From the NCBI RefSeq assembly GCF_008271745.1, contig NZ_VKKZ01000024.1, forward strand, positions 186,001-250,000: a DNA stretch of 64,000 nucleotides, given 5' to 3'. Under the pieces are notes generated by a model that was not told the DNA's origin, made no database searches, and saw nothing but the letters and a program-made list of their open reading frames with translations. Of this stretch, positions 43,579 through 51,744 are shown piece after piece; the first letter of the stretch is position 1, and each line of letters opens with the position of its first letter. The position numbers and the translations under genes were made by a program. Source of the stretch: Rufibacter glacialis (GTDB taxonomy: Bacteria > Bacteroidota > Bacteroidia > Cytophagales > Hymenobacteraceae).

Positions 43579-44725
43579 AAAACCTCGCCTGCATGAGAAT
43601 CCAGCGGTTGGGCACGTCTCCGTCTGCGGCGGTGAGGTAGTCCTGGTAGCTGCAAGGTACCAGTAACGGCGGGTGCTGGCCAGAGAGGTCGTCTACCTGC
43701 ATCCACCATTTCTCTGTATGGCGGTTCTTGAAGAAAAACATCTTGTTGGGGTTATCATGGAAACCCACCGCGAATTTGATGAACTGGTTGCTCTGGAAGT
43801 CCAGGCTGGCTTGCCGTTGGTAGAAACCTTCAATGGTGTACCAGACCATAGTGGCCAGGGTGGTGGCTGTGAGGTTGCGGTGGTCAAACTCGGGGCGGTA
43901 GCCGTAAAACCCGAAGGAACTCAGTTCATTGTTCTGCCCGGCATACCAGCACAGTTGGCACGCTTCTTCTCCGGTGAGCCCGAAGGGGTTGGCCTGTTGC
44001 TGTCCGGGAGCATCCTGGTGCCGGAGGGCGGCCACGTCAAAGCTGATCAGGTTGGCTTGCCTGATCACCGGTTCCATCTCTTGTATCTGCTGGCGCACTT
44101 GCCCTACCCTGAAAAGCTCAAAGTGTAATTTTTCCAAGGCGGCCAGGGTAGAAGCCTCTGTGAGGTAGGTTTGGTGCGCCAAATGGCTGAACCCGAAGAG
44201 GTAGTTGGGGTCATGCAGCAGAATGCGGTGCAGATGGCTTTGGTCCGGGGCGGCTTCGTCTTCGCTGGCCATGTCCAGCTGGCTGTCAATCATGACCAGA
44301 TGCACCGTTTTAGATAAATGTTCATAGCCCAGGAACTGCCCGTAGGTGAGGTCATGGGAACCGCCCAGCAGAATGGGGAACTTGCCGGCGTCTACCAGAA
44401 TCTCAATGACTTCTTTCAGGCGCAGGTAGGTGTCTTCCAGGGCAATGCCGGGCAAAAGGTTACCCAGGTCCATCAAGAGCCAGGAACCGGTGCCTTTCAT
44501 GAGCCGGTACAACTCCTGCCTTATTTTATTGGGGCCCTGGTAGGTAAGGTCTGTGGGGGCAGCGGTGCCCCGGTATTCTGGTAACCCAATGAGCACCACT
44601 TCGGCGGAGCGCCAGTCTGGGAACGAATGAATGAACGGCGCCAAATACCCGCCCACTGATTTGGGGTTCTCAGGATACCCGAAAAGATCTTCTGGAAGAG
44701 GCTCAAAAAATATGGAAAGGTTCAT
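43577..44725 (-). CDS. Arginase/formiminoglutamase-fold protein with incomplete metal site
   Basis: 382 residues from MNLSIFFEPLPEDLF. The fold is that of the arginase/agmatinase/formiminoglutamase family (ureohydrolases): VVLIGLPEYRGT, ILLGGSHDLTYG, VMIDSQLDMA and ISFDVAALRHQDAPGQ. Two canonical Mn ligands look altered: the DAHLD motif is DSQLD (His replaced by Gln) and SxDxD is SFDVA (second Asp replaced by Ala). The His of GGSHD and other Asp remain. The protein may therefore be a mononuclear or non-catalytic relative. Upstream ATG at 44791 rejected, as it adds an unrelated leader. Its TGA lies in the arm of the adjacent S23 element. Confidence 0.75.
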   Translation of the reverse strand: MNLSIFFEPLPEDLFGYPENPKSVGGYLAPFIHSFPDWRSAEVVLIGLPEYRGTAAPTDLTYQGPNKIRQELYRLMKGTGSWLLMDLGNLLPGIALEDTYLRLKEVIEILVDAGKFPILLGGSHDLTYGQFLGYEHLSKTVHLVMIDSQLDMASEDEAAPDQSHLHRILLHDPNYLFGFSHLAHQTYLTEASTLAALEKLHFELFRVGQVRQQIQEMEPVIRQANLISFDVAALRHQDAPGQQQANPFGLTGEEACQLCWYAGQNNELSSFGFYGYRPEFDHRNLTATTLATMVWYTIEGFYQRQASLDFQSNQFIKFAVGFHDNPNKMFFFKNRHTEKWWMQVDDLSGQHPPLLVPCSYQDYLTAADGDVPNRWILMQARF

Positions 44726-44880
44726 GCGGTAGGTAGGCCAAAAATCAAATTTAGCTATTTCTAAGCCATTGGAAACAGGCAATTTTAACAAAATGGCGAA
44801 AGATGCTCAGACCCGTTTTGTTTTTTTTAATAGGATTTTGCGCTATATTAACCGGACAAACAACTTACAAAGAAGAATCT

Positions 44881-46647
44881 ATGAAAGTAACCCGGGTTTT
44901 TGATTTACTAACCAACCAGTTACAGCAGTTTCCGCAACCAGACTGTCTGGCTACAAAAATCAATGGGGAATGGGTGAAATACAGCACCCAGCAAGTGTTG
45001 GAGACGGCTAATACGTTGAGCCTTGCCTTAATGCGGTCGGGGATCAAGAAAGATGACAAAGTGGCCCTCATTTCCATGAACCGCCCAGAGTGGACCTTCG
45101 CGGACTATGGCATTCAGCAGACCGGCGCGGTGAGCGTACCCATGTACCCCACCATCACGGTAGAAGATTACCGCTATATCCTGAAAGACTCAGAAGCCAA
45201 GTTGATCCTGGTTTCCACGGAGGATCTCTATAACAAAGTAAAAGAAGCCTCCTCTGATATTCCGGGGGTGCAGGAGATCTACACCTTTGACCATGTGCCC
45301 GGGGCTAAGCATTGGAGCGAGCTGCTGAAAATGGGCGAAGGACAGGACATGGCGGCTCTGGAAGCCGCCAAGGCTGCCGTGAAGCCGTCTGATCTGCTTT
45401 CCATTATCTATACCTCCGGTACCACTGGTGCCCCCAAAGGGGTGATGCTCTCACACAACAACCTGGTCAGCAATTTCACCTCGGCTATGCCGTACGTGCC
45501 CGTGAACCAGACGCACCGGGCCCTGAGCTTTCTGCCGCTGTGCCACATCTATGAGCGCATGGTGTCCTGCATTTACCTGTCTGTGGGCGTTTCCATCTAC
45601 TTTGCTGAAAGCATAGAGAAAGTAGGCGACAACCTGCGGGAAGTAGGGCCGCACATCTTCGTGACGGTGCCCCGCCTGCTGGAGAAAGTGTATGACAAGA
45701 TAGTGGCCAAAGGCGGTGAACTGACCGGCATTAAAAAAGGACTGTTCTTCTGGGCCTTGGGCCTTGGGCAGAAATATGATACCCGCACCTCACCAGGTTT
45801 CTCCTATGATGTGCAGTTGAAACTAGCCCGCAAGCTGATCTTCTCCAAGTGGCAAGAGGCCCTGGGCGGAAACGTGAAAGTGATCGTGTCTGGTGGCGCT
45901 GCCTTGCAACCCCGTTTAGCCCGGGTATTCTGGGCGGCCAACATCAGGGTGATGGAAGGCTACGGCCTCACAGAAACCTCTCCGGTGATTGCCGTGAACC
46001 GCTATGAGCCGGAGAATAACGTGATTGGGACGGTGGGGCCGGTTATTGACCGCGTAGAAATAAAGATTGCCGAAGACGGAGAGATCCTGACCCGCAGTGA
46101 GAGCGTGATGGTAGGCTACTACAAGCGCCCAGACCTCACCGCTGAGGTGATAGACCAAGATGGCTGGTTCCATACCGGTGACATTGGCGAACTGGTAGAA
46201 GGCAAGTACCTCAAGATCACCGATCGCAAGAAAGAGATGTTCAAGACCTCGGGCGGTAAGTACATCGCCCCGCAGCTTATTGAGAACAAGCTCAAGGAGT
46301 CGCTGGTGATTGAGCAGGTGATGGTGGTGGGTGAAGGCGAAAAATTCCCCGGCGCCCTGATCGTGCCCGCCTTTGAAGGCCTGCAGGAGTGGTGCCGCAT
46401 CCGCAGCATCCCTTACAGCACCAACGAGGAAATGATCAGAAAGCCAGAGGTGCTGGACAAGTTCCAGAAGGAGATTGACAAGGCCAATGAATCCCTGGCC
46501 CAGTATGAGCGCATCAAGAAGTTTGTGCTGCTTCCTAAGCTCTGGAGCGTGGAAACCGGTGAGATGACCCCTAAGCTCAGCATCAAGCGTAAGATCATCA
46601 CAGGCAATAACAAAGATTTGATTGAAAGCCTGTACCGCACGGCATAA
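44881..46647 (+). CDS. fadD: Long-chain fatty-acid--CoA ligase
   Basis: 588 residues from MKVTRVFDLLTNQLQQ. Adenylate-forming enzyme that activates fatty acids with ATP and CoA. Motifs: IYTSGTTGAPKGVMLSH (P-loop-like A3), YGLTETSP (A5), WFHTGDIGEL (A7), ITDRKKEMFKTSGGKYIAP (A8), and the C-terminal lysine in EMTPKLSIKRK. An upstream ATG at 44803 adds a hydrophobic leader with no family match and is rejected. It is the first gene of the beta-oxidation cluster and lies in its own transcription unit, with a terminator after it. Confidence 0.93.
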   Translation: MKVTRVFDLLTNQLQQFPQPDCLATKINGEWVKYSTQQVLETANTLSLALMRSGIKKDDKVALISMNRPEWTFADYGIQQTGAVSVPMYPTITVEDYRYILKDSEAKLILVSTEDLYNKVKEASSDIPGVQEIYTFDHVPGAKHWSELLKMGEGQDMAALEAAKAAVKPSDLLSIIYTSGTTGAPKGVMLSHNNLVSNFTSAMPYVPVNQTHRALSFLPLCHIYERMVSCIYLSVGVSIYFAESIEKVGDNLREVGPHIFVTVPRLLEKVYDKIVAKGGELTGIKKGLFFWALGLGQKYDTRTSPGFSYDVQLKLARKLIFSKWQEALGGNVKVIVSGGAALQPRLARVFWAANIRVMEGYGLTETSPVIAVNRYEPENNVIGTVGPVIDRVEIKIAEDGEILTRSESVMVGYYKRPDLTAEVIDQDGWFHTGDIGELVEGKYLKITDRKKEMFKTSGGKYIAPQLIENKLKESLVIEQVMVVGEGEKFPGALIVPAFEGLQEWCRIRSIPYSTNEEMIRKPEVLDKFQKEIDKANESLAQYERIKKFVLLPKLWSVETGEMTPKLSIKRKIITGNNKDLIESLYRTA

Positions 46648-46660
46648 TAAAGAAGAAAAG

Positions 46661-46700
46661 AGAAGGGGAGACGCAGTTTGTGTCTCCCCTTCTGCTTTTT
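46661..46700 (+). terminator. Terminator after fadD
   Basis: AGAAGGGGAGAC and its exact complement (46661-46672, 46682-46693) around a nine-base loop, followed by GCTTTTT. Confidence 0.8.
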
Positions 46701-46880
46701 AAACGGGTGTATAAGGCCGGTTTTAAAAAAGTACCGCCTAAACCAGCCACGCAGGTTGCGGGTATAAGAGACAGGCACCAGCTCGGGTGGACTAGCGTTT
46801 AGCAAGACCTGAGGTAGGCAGTATAGTGGGGTTTAAAGCCTGCTTTTTGAGAAACAACCCAAAACTTTATTCGTTTATAG

Positions 46881-46911
46881 TATGCAAGCATAACAAATAT
46901 TCTTAAATTTG
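46881..46911 (+). promoter_or_regulatory. marR promoter with candidate palindromic operator
   Basis: TATGCAAGCATA (46881-46892, a palindrome with a two-base centre) lies about where a -33 box would be, and TAAATTTG (46904-46911) is an exact TAnnTTTG -7 box, 22 bases before the MarR-type start at 46933. The palindrome overlapping the promoter is a good place for autoregulation by the MarR protein. Confidence 0.45.
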
Positions 46912-46932
46912 GTAAGAGACAGACACGCCACC

Positions 46933-47376
46933 ATGAAAGCAAACGAGACGGTAGACTATAATATCAAGGTATGTTGGCATGCTATTGCGCGCATGTACAA
47001 CACCCAGGCGGTGAAGAATGACATTACCACCTCCATTGGGTTTGTGCTGCTGAACATTGACCCCGAGAAAGGCACGCCGGCCACCAAGATCGCGCCTTTG
47101 CTGGGACTGGAGGCCAGAAGCCTTACCCGTATCCTGAAAAGCATGGAAGAGAAGGGCCTTATCTACAAAGTAGCCGATGAGCAGGACAAGCGCTCCGTGC
47201 GTATTCTGCTCACGGAATTAGGGCTGGAAAAGCGGGAGGTGAGCCGGGTCACGGTGCGCCAGTTCAACCAGAAGGTGCGCGAAGTGATCCCTGAGAGCCA
47301 GCTGCAGGTTTTCTTTCAGGTGGTTGGGCAAATAAATGAGTTGATAGAAGCCAAGGAGGTTTTCAGAAATACCTAA
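46933..47376 (+). CDS. MarR-family transcriptional regulator of the beta-oxidation genes
   Basis: 147 residues from MKANETVDYNIKVCWHAIARMYN. A winged helix-turn-helix is visible at about 42-95 (PATKIAPLLGLEARSLTRILKSMEEKGLIYK) with wing residues DKRSVRILLTELG, flanked by dimerisation helices. MarR proteins often repress or activate fatty-acid catabolism in response to acyl-CoA. It is the first gene of an operon with the FadN-like enzyme, thiolase and acyl-CoA dehydrogenase. The upstream start at 46909 lies within the -7 box and is rejected. Confidence 0.88.
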   Translation: MKANETVDYNIKVCWHAIARMYNTQAVKNDITTSIGFVLLNIDPEKGTPATKIAPLLGLEARSLTRILKSMEEKGLIYKVADEQDKRSVRILLTELGLEKREVSRVTVRQFNQKVREVIPESQLQVFFQVVGQINELIEAKEVFRNT

Positions 47377-47510
47377 AGAGGCGCTGTTTTAGGGCAGATA
47401 TTCTAAAATCAACCCATAAACAGCAACTGGACCAAAGAAAAGCCGTGCGTCTTGCTACATAAGAATAGCACATCAGCAATTTGAAAAATTAGCACATTAT
47501 ACGAGTAACT

Positions 47511-49913
47511 ATGAAGAGAATCATTAAGAAAGTGGCAGTGTTGGGCTCGGGCATCATGGGTTCGCGCATTGCCTGCCACTTCGCCAACATTGGCGTGCAG
47601 GTGCTGCTCCTGGACATGGTACCGCGTGAGTTGCTGCCCGAGGAAGAAGCCAAAGGCCTTACCCTGGAAAACAAGCAGGTGCGCAACCGCATCGTGAACA
47701 CCGCGCTGCAAACCGCCATTGCCTCTAACCCCGCGCCCCTCTACAAGAAGACCGAGGCGCGCCTTATCCAGACCGGTAACTTTGATGATGACCTGCCCCG
47801 CATAGCCGAATGCGACTGGACCATTGAGGTGGTGGTGGAGAACCTCAAGATCAAGCAAAGCGTGTTTGAGCGCGTGGAGCAGTTCCGCAAGCCGGGCACC
47901 TTGATCACCTCCAATACCTCGGGCATTCCTATTCACCTGATGCTGGATGGCCGTTCTGAAGACTTCAGAACCCATTTCTGCGGCACCCACTTCTTCAACC
48001 CGCCGCGCTACCTGAAATTGCTGGAGATCATCCCCACCGAGGAGACCGACCAGGAAGTGACTAATTTCCTTCTGAACTACGGTGACCTGTACCTGGGCAA
48101 GACCACCGTACTGGCCAAAGACACCCCGGCATTTATCGCCAACCGCGTGGGTATCTACGGCATCATGCAGGTGCTGCACGTCATGGAGAAACTAGGCCTG
48201 AACGTAGACGAGGTAGACCGCCTGACCGGACCGGTAGTGGGCCGCCCTAAATCTGCCACCTTCCGTACCTCTGACGTGGTAGGGCTGGATACCCTGGCCA
48301 AAGTAGCCCAAGGCCTGTACCAAACCGGCGAGGCCGATGAAAAACGTGACCTGTTCCAACTGCCCGCCTACATTCAGCAGATGCTGGAGAAAAATTGGCT
48401 AGGCGATAAAACCAGACAGGGCTTCTACAAGAAAACCAAAAACCCGGACGGTGCCACCGAGATCCTCACCCTGGACCTCAAAACCATGGAATACGGGCCC
48501 AAGCAGAAGGTCCGGTTCCAGAGCATGGAGATGCTGAAACCCATTGAAGATCTGCGCAAGCGCCTCAAAGCGTTCAGCCAGGCCCAGGACAAAGCCGGGG
48601 AGTTCTTCCGGGAAACCTCCTACGGCCTGTTCCAGTACGTGACCAACCGCATTCCTGAGATCTCAGACGAGCTCTACCGCATTGACGATGCCATGCGCGC
48701 CGGCTTTGGCTGGGAACTGGGACCGTTTGAAACCTGGGACGCGTTTGGCGTGCGCGAGACCGTAACCGCCATGGAAGCCGCCGGCTACAAACCCGCTCAG
48801 TGGGTGTATGAGATGTTGGAAGCGGGTCATGAGACCTTCTACCGCAGCCAGAACAACCAGCGCCAATATTACGACCTGCTCACCAAAGACTACCGCCAGA
48901 TTCCGGGAACCGAGAACTTCGTGCTCCTGGACGTGCTGCGCGGCACCAACGTGGTCTGGAAAAACGCCGGCTGCTCTATCATTGACCTGGGTGACGGCAT
49001 CTTGAACGTGGAGTTCCACTCCAAGATGAACGCCATGGGCAGCGAGATCATCCAGGGCCTGAACAAAGGCATTGACCTGGCTGAGCAAAGCTTCCGGGGC
49101 GTGGTAGTGGGTAATGAGGCCGCCAACTTCTCTGCCGGGGCCAACCTGGGCCTGGTGTTCATGTACGCCCTGGACCAGGAGTACGACGAGCTCAACCTGA
49201 TGATCAAACAGTTCCAGAACACCATGATGCGCATGCGCTACTCGGCGGTTCCGGTAGTGGCCGCCCCGCACGGCTTAACGCTGGGCGGCGGCTGTGAGCT
49301 TTGCCTGCACGCTGACCGGGTACAGGCTGCCGCTGAGACCTATATTGGCTTGGTGGAGTTTGGCGTAGGCCTGATCCCAGGCGGGGGCGGTACCAAGGAA
49401 ATGACCCTGCGTACCTCGGCCGCTTATGAAGAAGGCGACACCGAATACAACGCCCTGCGCAACGTGTTCATGACCATCGGGACGGCAAAGGTTTCTACCT
49501 CGGCCGCTGAGGCCTATGACCTTGGTTTCATGCGCCACGGCGACGGCATCACGCTCAACACGAACCGTCAGTTAGCCGAGGCCAAAGCCGAAGCCATTCT
49601 TCTGGCCGAAGCTGGTTACACCAGACCCACGCCAAAAACCAACATCAAGGTGCAAGGCCGCGGCGGTTTGGGGATGTTCATTACCGGCGCCCACGCCATG
49701 CACGCCGCCGGCTTCATCTCTGAGCATGACCGCAAGATCTCTGAGAAACTGGCCTACGTGATGTGTGGCGGTGACTTGTCCATGCCGTCTGAGGTGTCTG
49801 AGCAATACCTGCTGGACCTGGAGCGCGAAGCCTTCCTGAGCCTCTGCGGCGAACGCAAGACCTTGGAGCGCATCAAGAGCATCTTAACCACGGGTAAACC
49901 GCTAAGGAATTAG
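47511..49913 (+). CDS. 3-hydroxyacyl-CoA dehydrogenase/enoyl-CoA hydratase, FadN type
   Basis: 800 residues; two beta-oxidation activities in one chain. The N-terminal NAD-binding fold (KVAVLGSGIMGSRIACHFAN) and 3-hydroxyacyl-CoA dehydrogenase region (NTSGIPIHLM, CGTHFFNPPRYLKLLEII, KDTPAFIANRVGIYG) come first; the enoyl-CoA hydratase-like region follows (VGNEAANFSAGANLGLVF, LTLGGGCELCLHADRVQAA). This order is that of Bacillus FadN, the reverse of E. coli FadB. Cytoplasmic, acting with the thiolase below. Confidence 0.93.
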   Translation: MKRIIKKVAVLGSGIMGSRIACHFANIGVQVLLLDMVPRELLPEEEAKGLTLENKQVRNRIVNTALQTAIASNPAPLYKKTEARLIQTGNFDDDLPRIAECDWTIEVVVENLKIKQSVFERVEQFRKPGTLITSNTSGIPIHLMLDGRSEDFRTHFCGTHFFNPPRYLKLLEIIPTEETDQEVTNFLLNYGDLYLGKTTVLAKDTPAFIANRVGIYGIMQVLHVMEKLGLNVDEVDRLTGPVVGRPKSATFRTSDVVGLDTLAKVAQGLYQTGEADEKRDLFQLPAYIQQMLEKNWLGDKTRQGFYKKTKNPDGATEILTLDLKTMEYGPKQKVRFQSMEMLKPIEDLRKRLKAFSQAQDKAGEFFRETSYGLFQYVTNRIPEISDELYRIDDAMRAGFGWELGPFETWDAFGVRETVTAMEAAGYKPAQWVYEMLEAGHETFYRSQNNQRQYYDLLTKDYRQIPGTENFVLLDVLRGTNVVWKNAGCSIIDLGDGILNVEFHSKMNAMGSEIIQGLNKGIDLAEQSFRGVVVGNEAANFSAGANLGLVFMYALDQEYDELNLMIKQFQNTMMRMRYSAVPVVAAPHGLTLGGGCELCLHADRVQAAAETYIGLVEFGVGLIPGGGGTKEMTLRTSAAYEEGDTEYNALRNVFMTIGTAKVSTSAAEAYDLGFMRHGDGITLNTNRQLAEAKAEAILLAEAGYTRPTPKTNIKVQGRGGLGMFITGAHAMHAAGFISEHDRKISEKLAYVMCGGDLSMPSEVSEQYLLDLEREAFLSLCGERKTLERIKSILTTGKPLRN

Positions 49914-49998
49914 ACTTAGATAATTATTGTTCAGGAAGATGGGAAACGAGTTGTTTATAGGCTCCTTTCCCTGAAACACCTCAAAAACAGAAAAGAAA

Positions 49999-51177
49999 AT
50001 GCAAACTGCCTATATAGTTGCCGGATTCAGAACCGCCGTAGGGAAAGCGCCCCGTGGAGTATTCCGGTTTACCCGGCCCGATGATTTGGCCGCCGATGTG
50101 ATCAAGCACCTGCTGGCTTCGGTGCCACAGTTAGACCCTGCGCGCGTAGATGACCTCTTGGTTGGAAACGCGGTGCCCGAGGCGGAGCAAGGCCTCCAAA
50201 TGGGACGCATGATCTCCCTGCTGTCCCTGCCCATCAACGTGCCCGGTGCCATCATGAACCGCTACTGCGGCTCTGGTATAGAGACCATCGCCACGGCGTC
50301 TTTCAAGATCCAGGCCGGCATGGCCGATTGTATCATTGCCGGGGGGGCGGAGTCTATGAGTCTGGTGCCAGTAGTGGGCTGGAAAACCTCGCCTAACTAC
50401 AAGATAGCCAAAGAACATCCTGAGTACTACCTGAGTATGGGCTTGACTGCCGAGGCCGTGGCCCATGACTTCAAGGTGAGTCGCGAAGACCAGGATGCCT
50501 TCGCCTACGCCTCGCACCAGAAAGCCATCAGAGCCATTGAAGAGGGCCGGTTCAGAGACCAGATTGTGCCCATCAACGTGGAAGAGACCTATCTGGATGA
50601 GAACGGCAAAAAGAAAACCCGCTCCTATGTGGTAGACACTGATGAAGGCCCGCGCGCCGATACGTCCATCGAGAAATTAGCCAAACTTCGCCCGGTGTTT
50701 GCTGCCAACGGAAGTGTCACCGCCGGTAACTCTTCCCAGACCTCAGACGGCGCCGCCTTTGTGGTGGTGATGAGCGAGCGCATGGTGAAAGAACTGAACA
50801 TTGAGCCCATCGCCCGTTTGGTGTCTTACGCCGCGGAAGGCGTAGACCCGCGCATCATGGGCATGGGACCGGTGAAAGCCATTCCCAAGGCATTGAAAAA
50901 TGCCGGCATGAACCTGCAGGACATTGACATCATTGAAATGAACGAGGCCTTCGCGTCACAGTCCATTGCCGTGATGCGCGAGCTGGGCATTGACCCAGAC
51001 AAGCTGAACCCCAACGGCGGCGCCATTGCCTTGGGCCACCCGCTTGGTTGCACCGGGGCCAAGCTCAGCGTGCAACTCTTCAGTGACCTCCGCCGCGAAA
51101 ACAAGAAATACGGCATGGTCACCGCCTGCGTAGGAGGTGGCCAGGGCGTGGCGGGGATTTATGAGTTGTTGCGCTAG
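49999..51177 (+). CDS. fadA: Acetyl-CoA acyltransferase (3-ketoacyl-CoA thiolase)
   Basis: 392 residues; cleaves 3-ketoacyl-CoA with CoA. The nucleophilic Cys lies in NRYCGSGIETIATASF (Cys about 90), the His in GGAIALGHPLGCTGAK (His about 347), and the second Cys in VTACVGGGQGVA (Cys about 377). Family N-terminus AYIVAGFRTAVGKAPRG. It forms the degradative partner of the FadN-like enzyme, 85 bases upstream, and precedes the GIY-YIG element. Confidence 0.93.
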   Translation: MQTAYIVAGFRTAVGKAPRGVFRFTRPDDLAADVIKHLLASVPQLDPARVDDLLVGNAVPEAEQGLQMGRMISLLSLPINVPGAIMNRYCGSGIETIATASFKIQAGMADCIIAGGAESMSLVPVVGWKTSPNYKIAKEHPEYYLSMGLTAEAVAHDFKVSREDQDAFAYASHQKAIRAIEEGRFRDQIVPINVEETYLDENGKKKTRSYVVDTDEGPRADTSIEKLAKLRPVFAANGSVTAGNSSQTSDGAAFVVVMSERMVKELNIEPIARLVSYAAEGVDPRIMGMGPVKAIPKALKNAGMNLQDIDIIEMNEAFASQSIAVMRELGIDPDKLNPNGGAIALGHPLGCTGAKLSVQLFSDLRRENKKYGMVTACVGGGQGVAGIYELLR

Positions 51178-51241
51178 GCGCAACGGTAGCAAGTAACATG
51201 ACAATAGGGAAGTTAAAACAATAGTTTTTTTACATCTCCCT

Positions 51242-51626
51242 CTTTGTCATCCTGGAAGGATCTCGGTGGCCAACTAGACAGGCAGCGGCTATGAAACAGC
51301 ATAACTACTTTGTCTACATCACGTCAAACCCAACTAAGACGGTTTTCTATGTGGGAATGACCAACGACCTGTCCAGGAGACTGATTGAGCACCGCGAGAA
51401 CAGAGGCAAGCCAGAGACCTTTGCCGGTAGATACTACTGTTACAAATTGCTGTACTATGAGCGGTTCACTTACGTGCAGCATGCCATTGAAAGGGAGAAA
51501 GAGTTGAAGCTGATGATCCGGGAAGAGAAGATTACCTTGATTAAAAGCTTGAACCCGAAGATGCTTTTTCTCAAAATAGCTGATTGAGTTACCGTTCGCC
51601 ACCGAGATCCTTCCAGGATGACAAAG
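51242..51626 (+). mobile_element. GIY-YIG element with perfect 29-bp inverted arms, inside the beta-oxidation operon
   Basis: Left arm 51242-51270 (CTTTGTCATCCTGGAAGGAT... ending GGTGGC) and right arm 51598-51626 are exact reverse complements; weaker similarity continues outward (CTCCC). One gene lies between the arms, in operon orientation. The arms are related to the gene-less repeat at 24251-24350. The layout is that of the S23 elements. Confidence 0.8.
51291..51587 (+). CDS. GIY-YIG nuclease-domain protein
   Basis: 98 residues, a single GIY-YIG domain: strand YFVYITSNP (the GIY-type Tyr as VYI), FYVGMTNDLSRRLIEHR (YIG as YVG, conserved Arg in the helix), and the Glu in EREKELKLMI, which are the residues that bind metal in this endonuclease fold. 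Family of small, free-standing UvrC-like or URI domains of unknown role, common in Bacteroidota. Composition is visibly more AT-rich than fadA and the acyl-CoA dehydrogenase gene beside it. Confidence 0.92.
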   Translation: MKQHNYFVYITSNPTKTVFYVGMTNDLSRRLIEHRENRGKPETFAGRYYCYKLLYYERFTYVQHAIEREKELKLMIREEKITLIKSLNPKMLFLKIAD

Positions 51627-51744
51627 TGGGGGAGAGTAACTTTTTAACCGGAGTTGAAAATGGAGTCAAATAAAGTTGCTAGGGATTTAAAATCCGAAGC
51701 AATTGAACAAATCATTTAACTACTAGAATCTAGAGTCTAAAAAT

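Noticed and set aside
44803..44880. Upstream start of fadD
   Set aside because: Adds a hydrophobic leader foreign to the family; the ATG at 44881 matches the family N-terminus.
47409..48179. 256-codon frame antisense to the FadN-like gene
   Set aside because: His/Gly/Val-rich shadow of a clear beta-oxidation enzyme frame; no domain.
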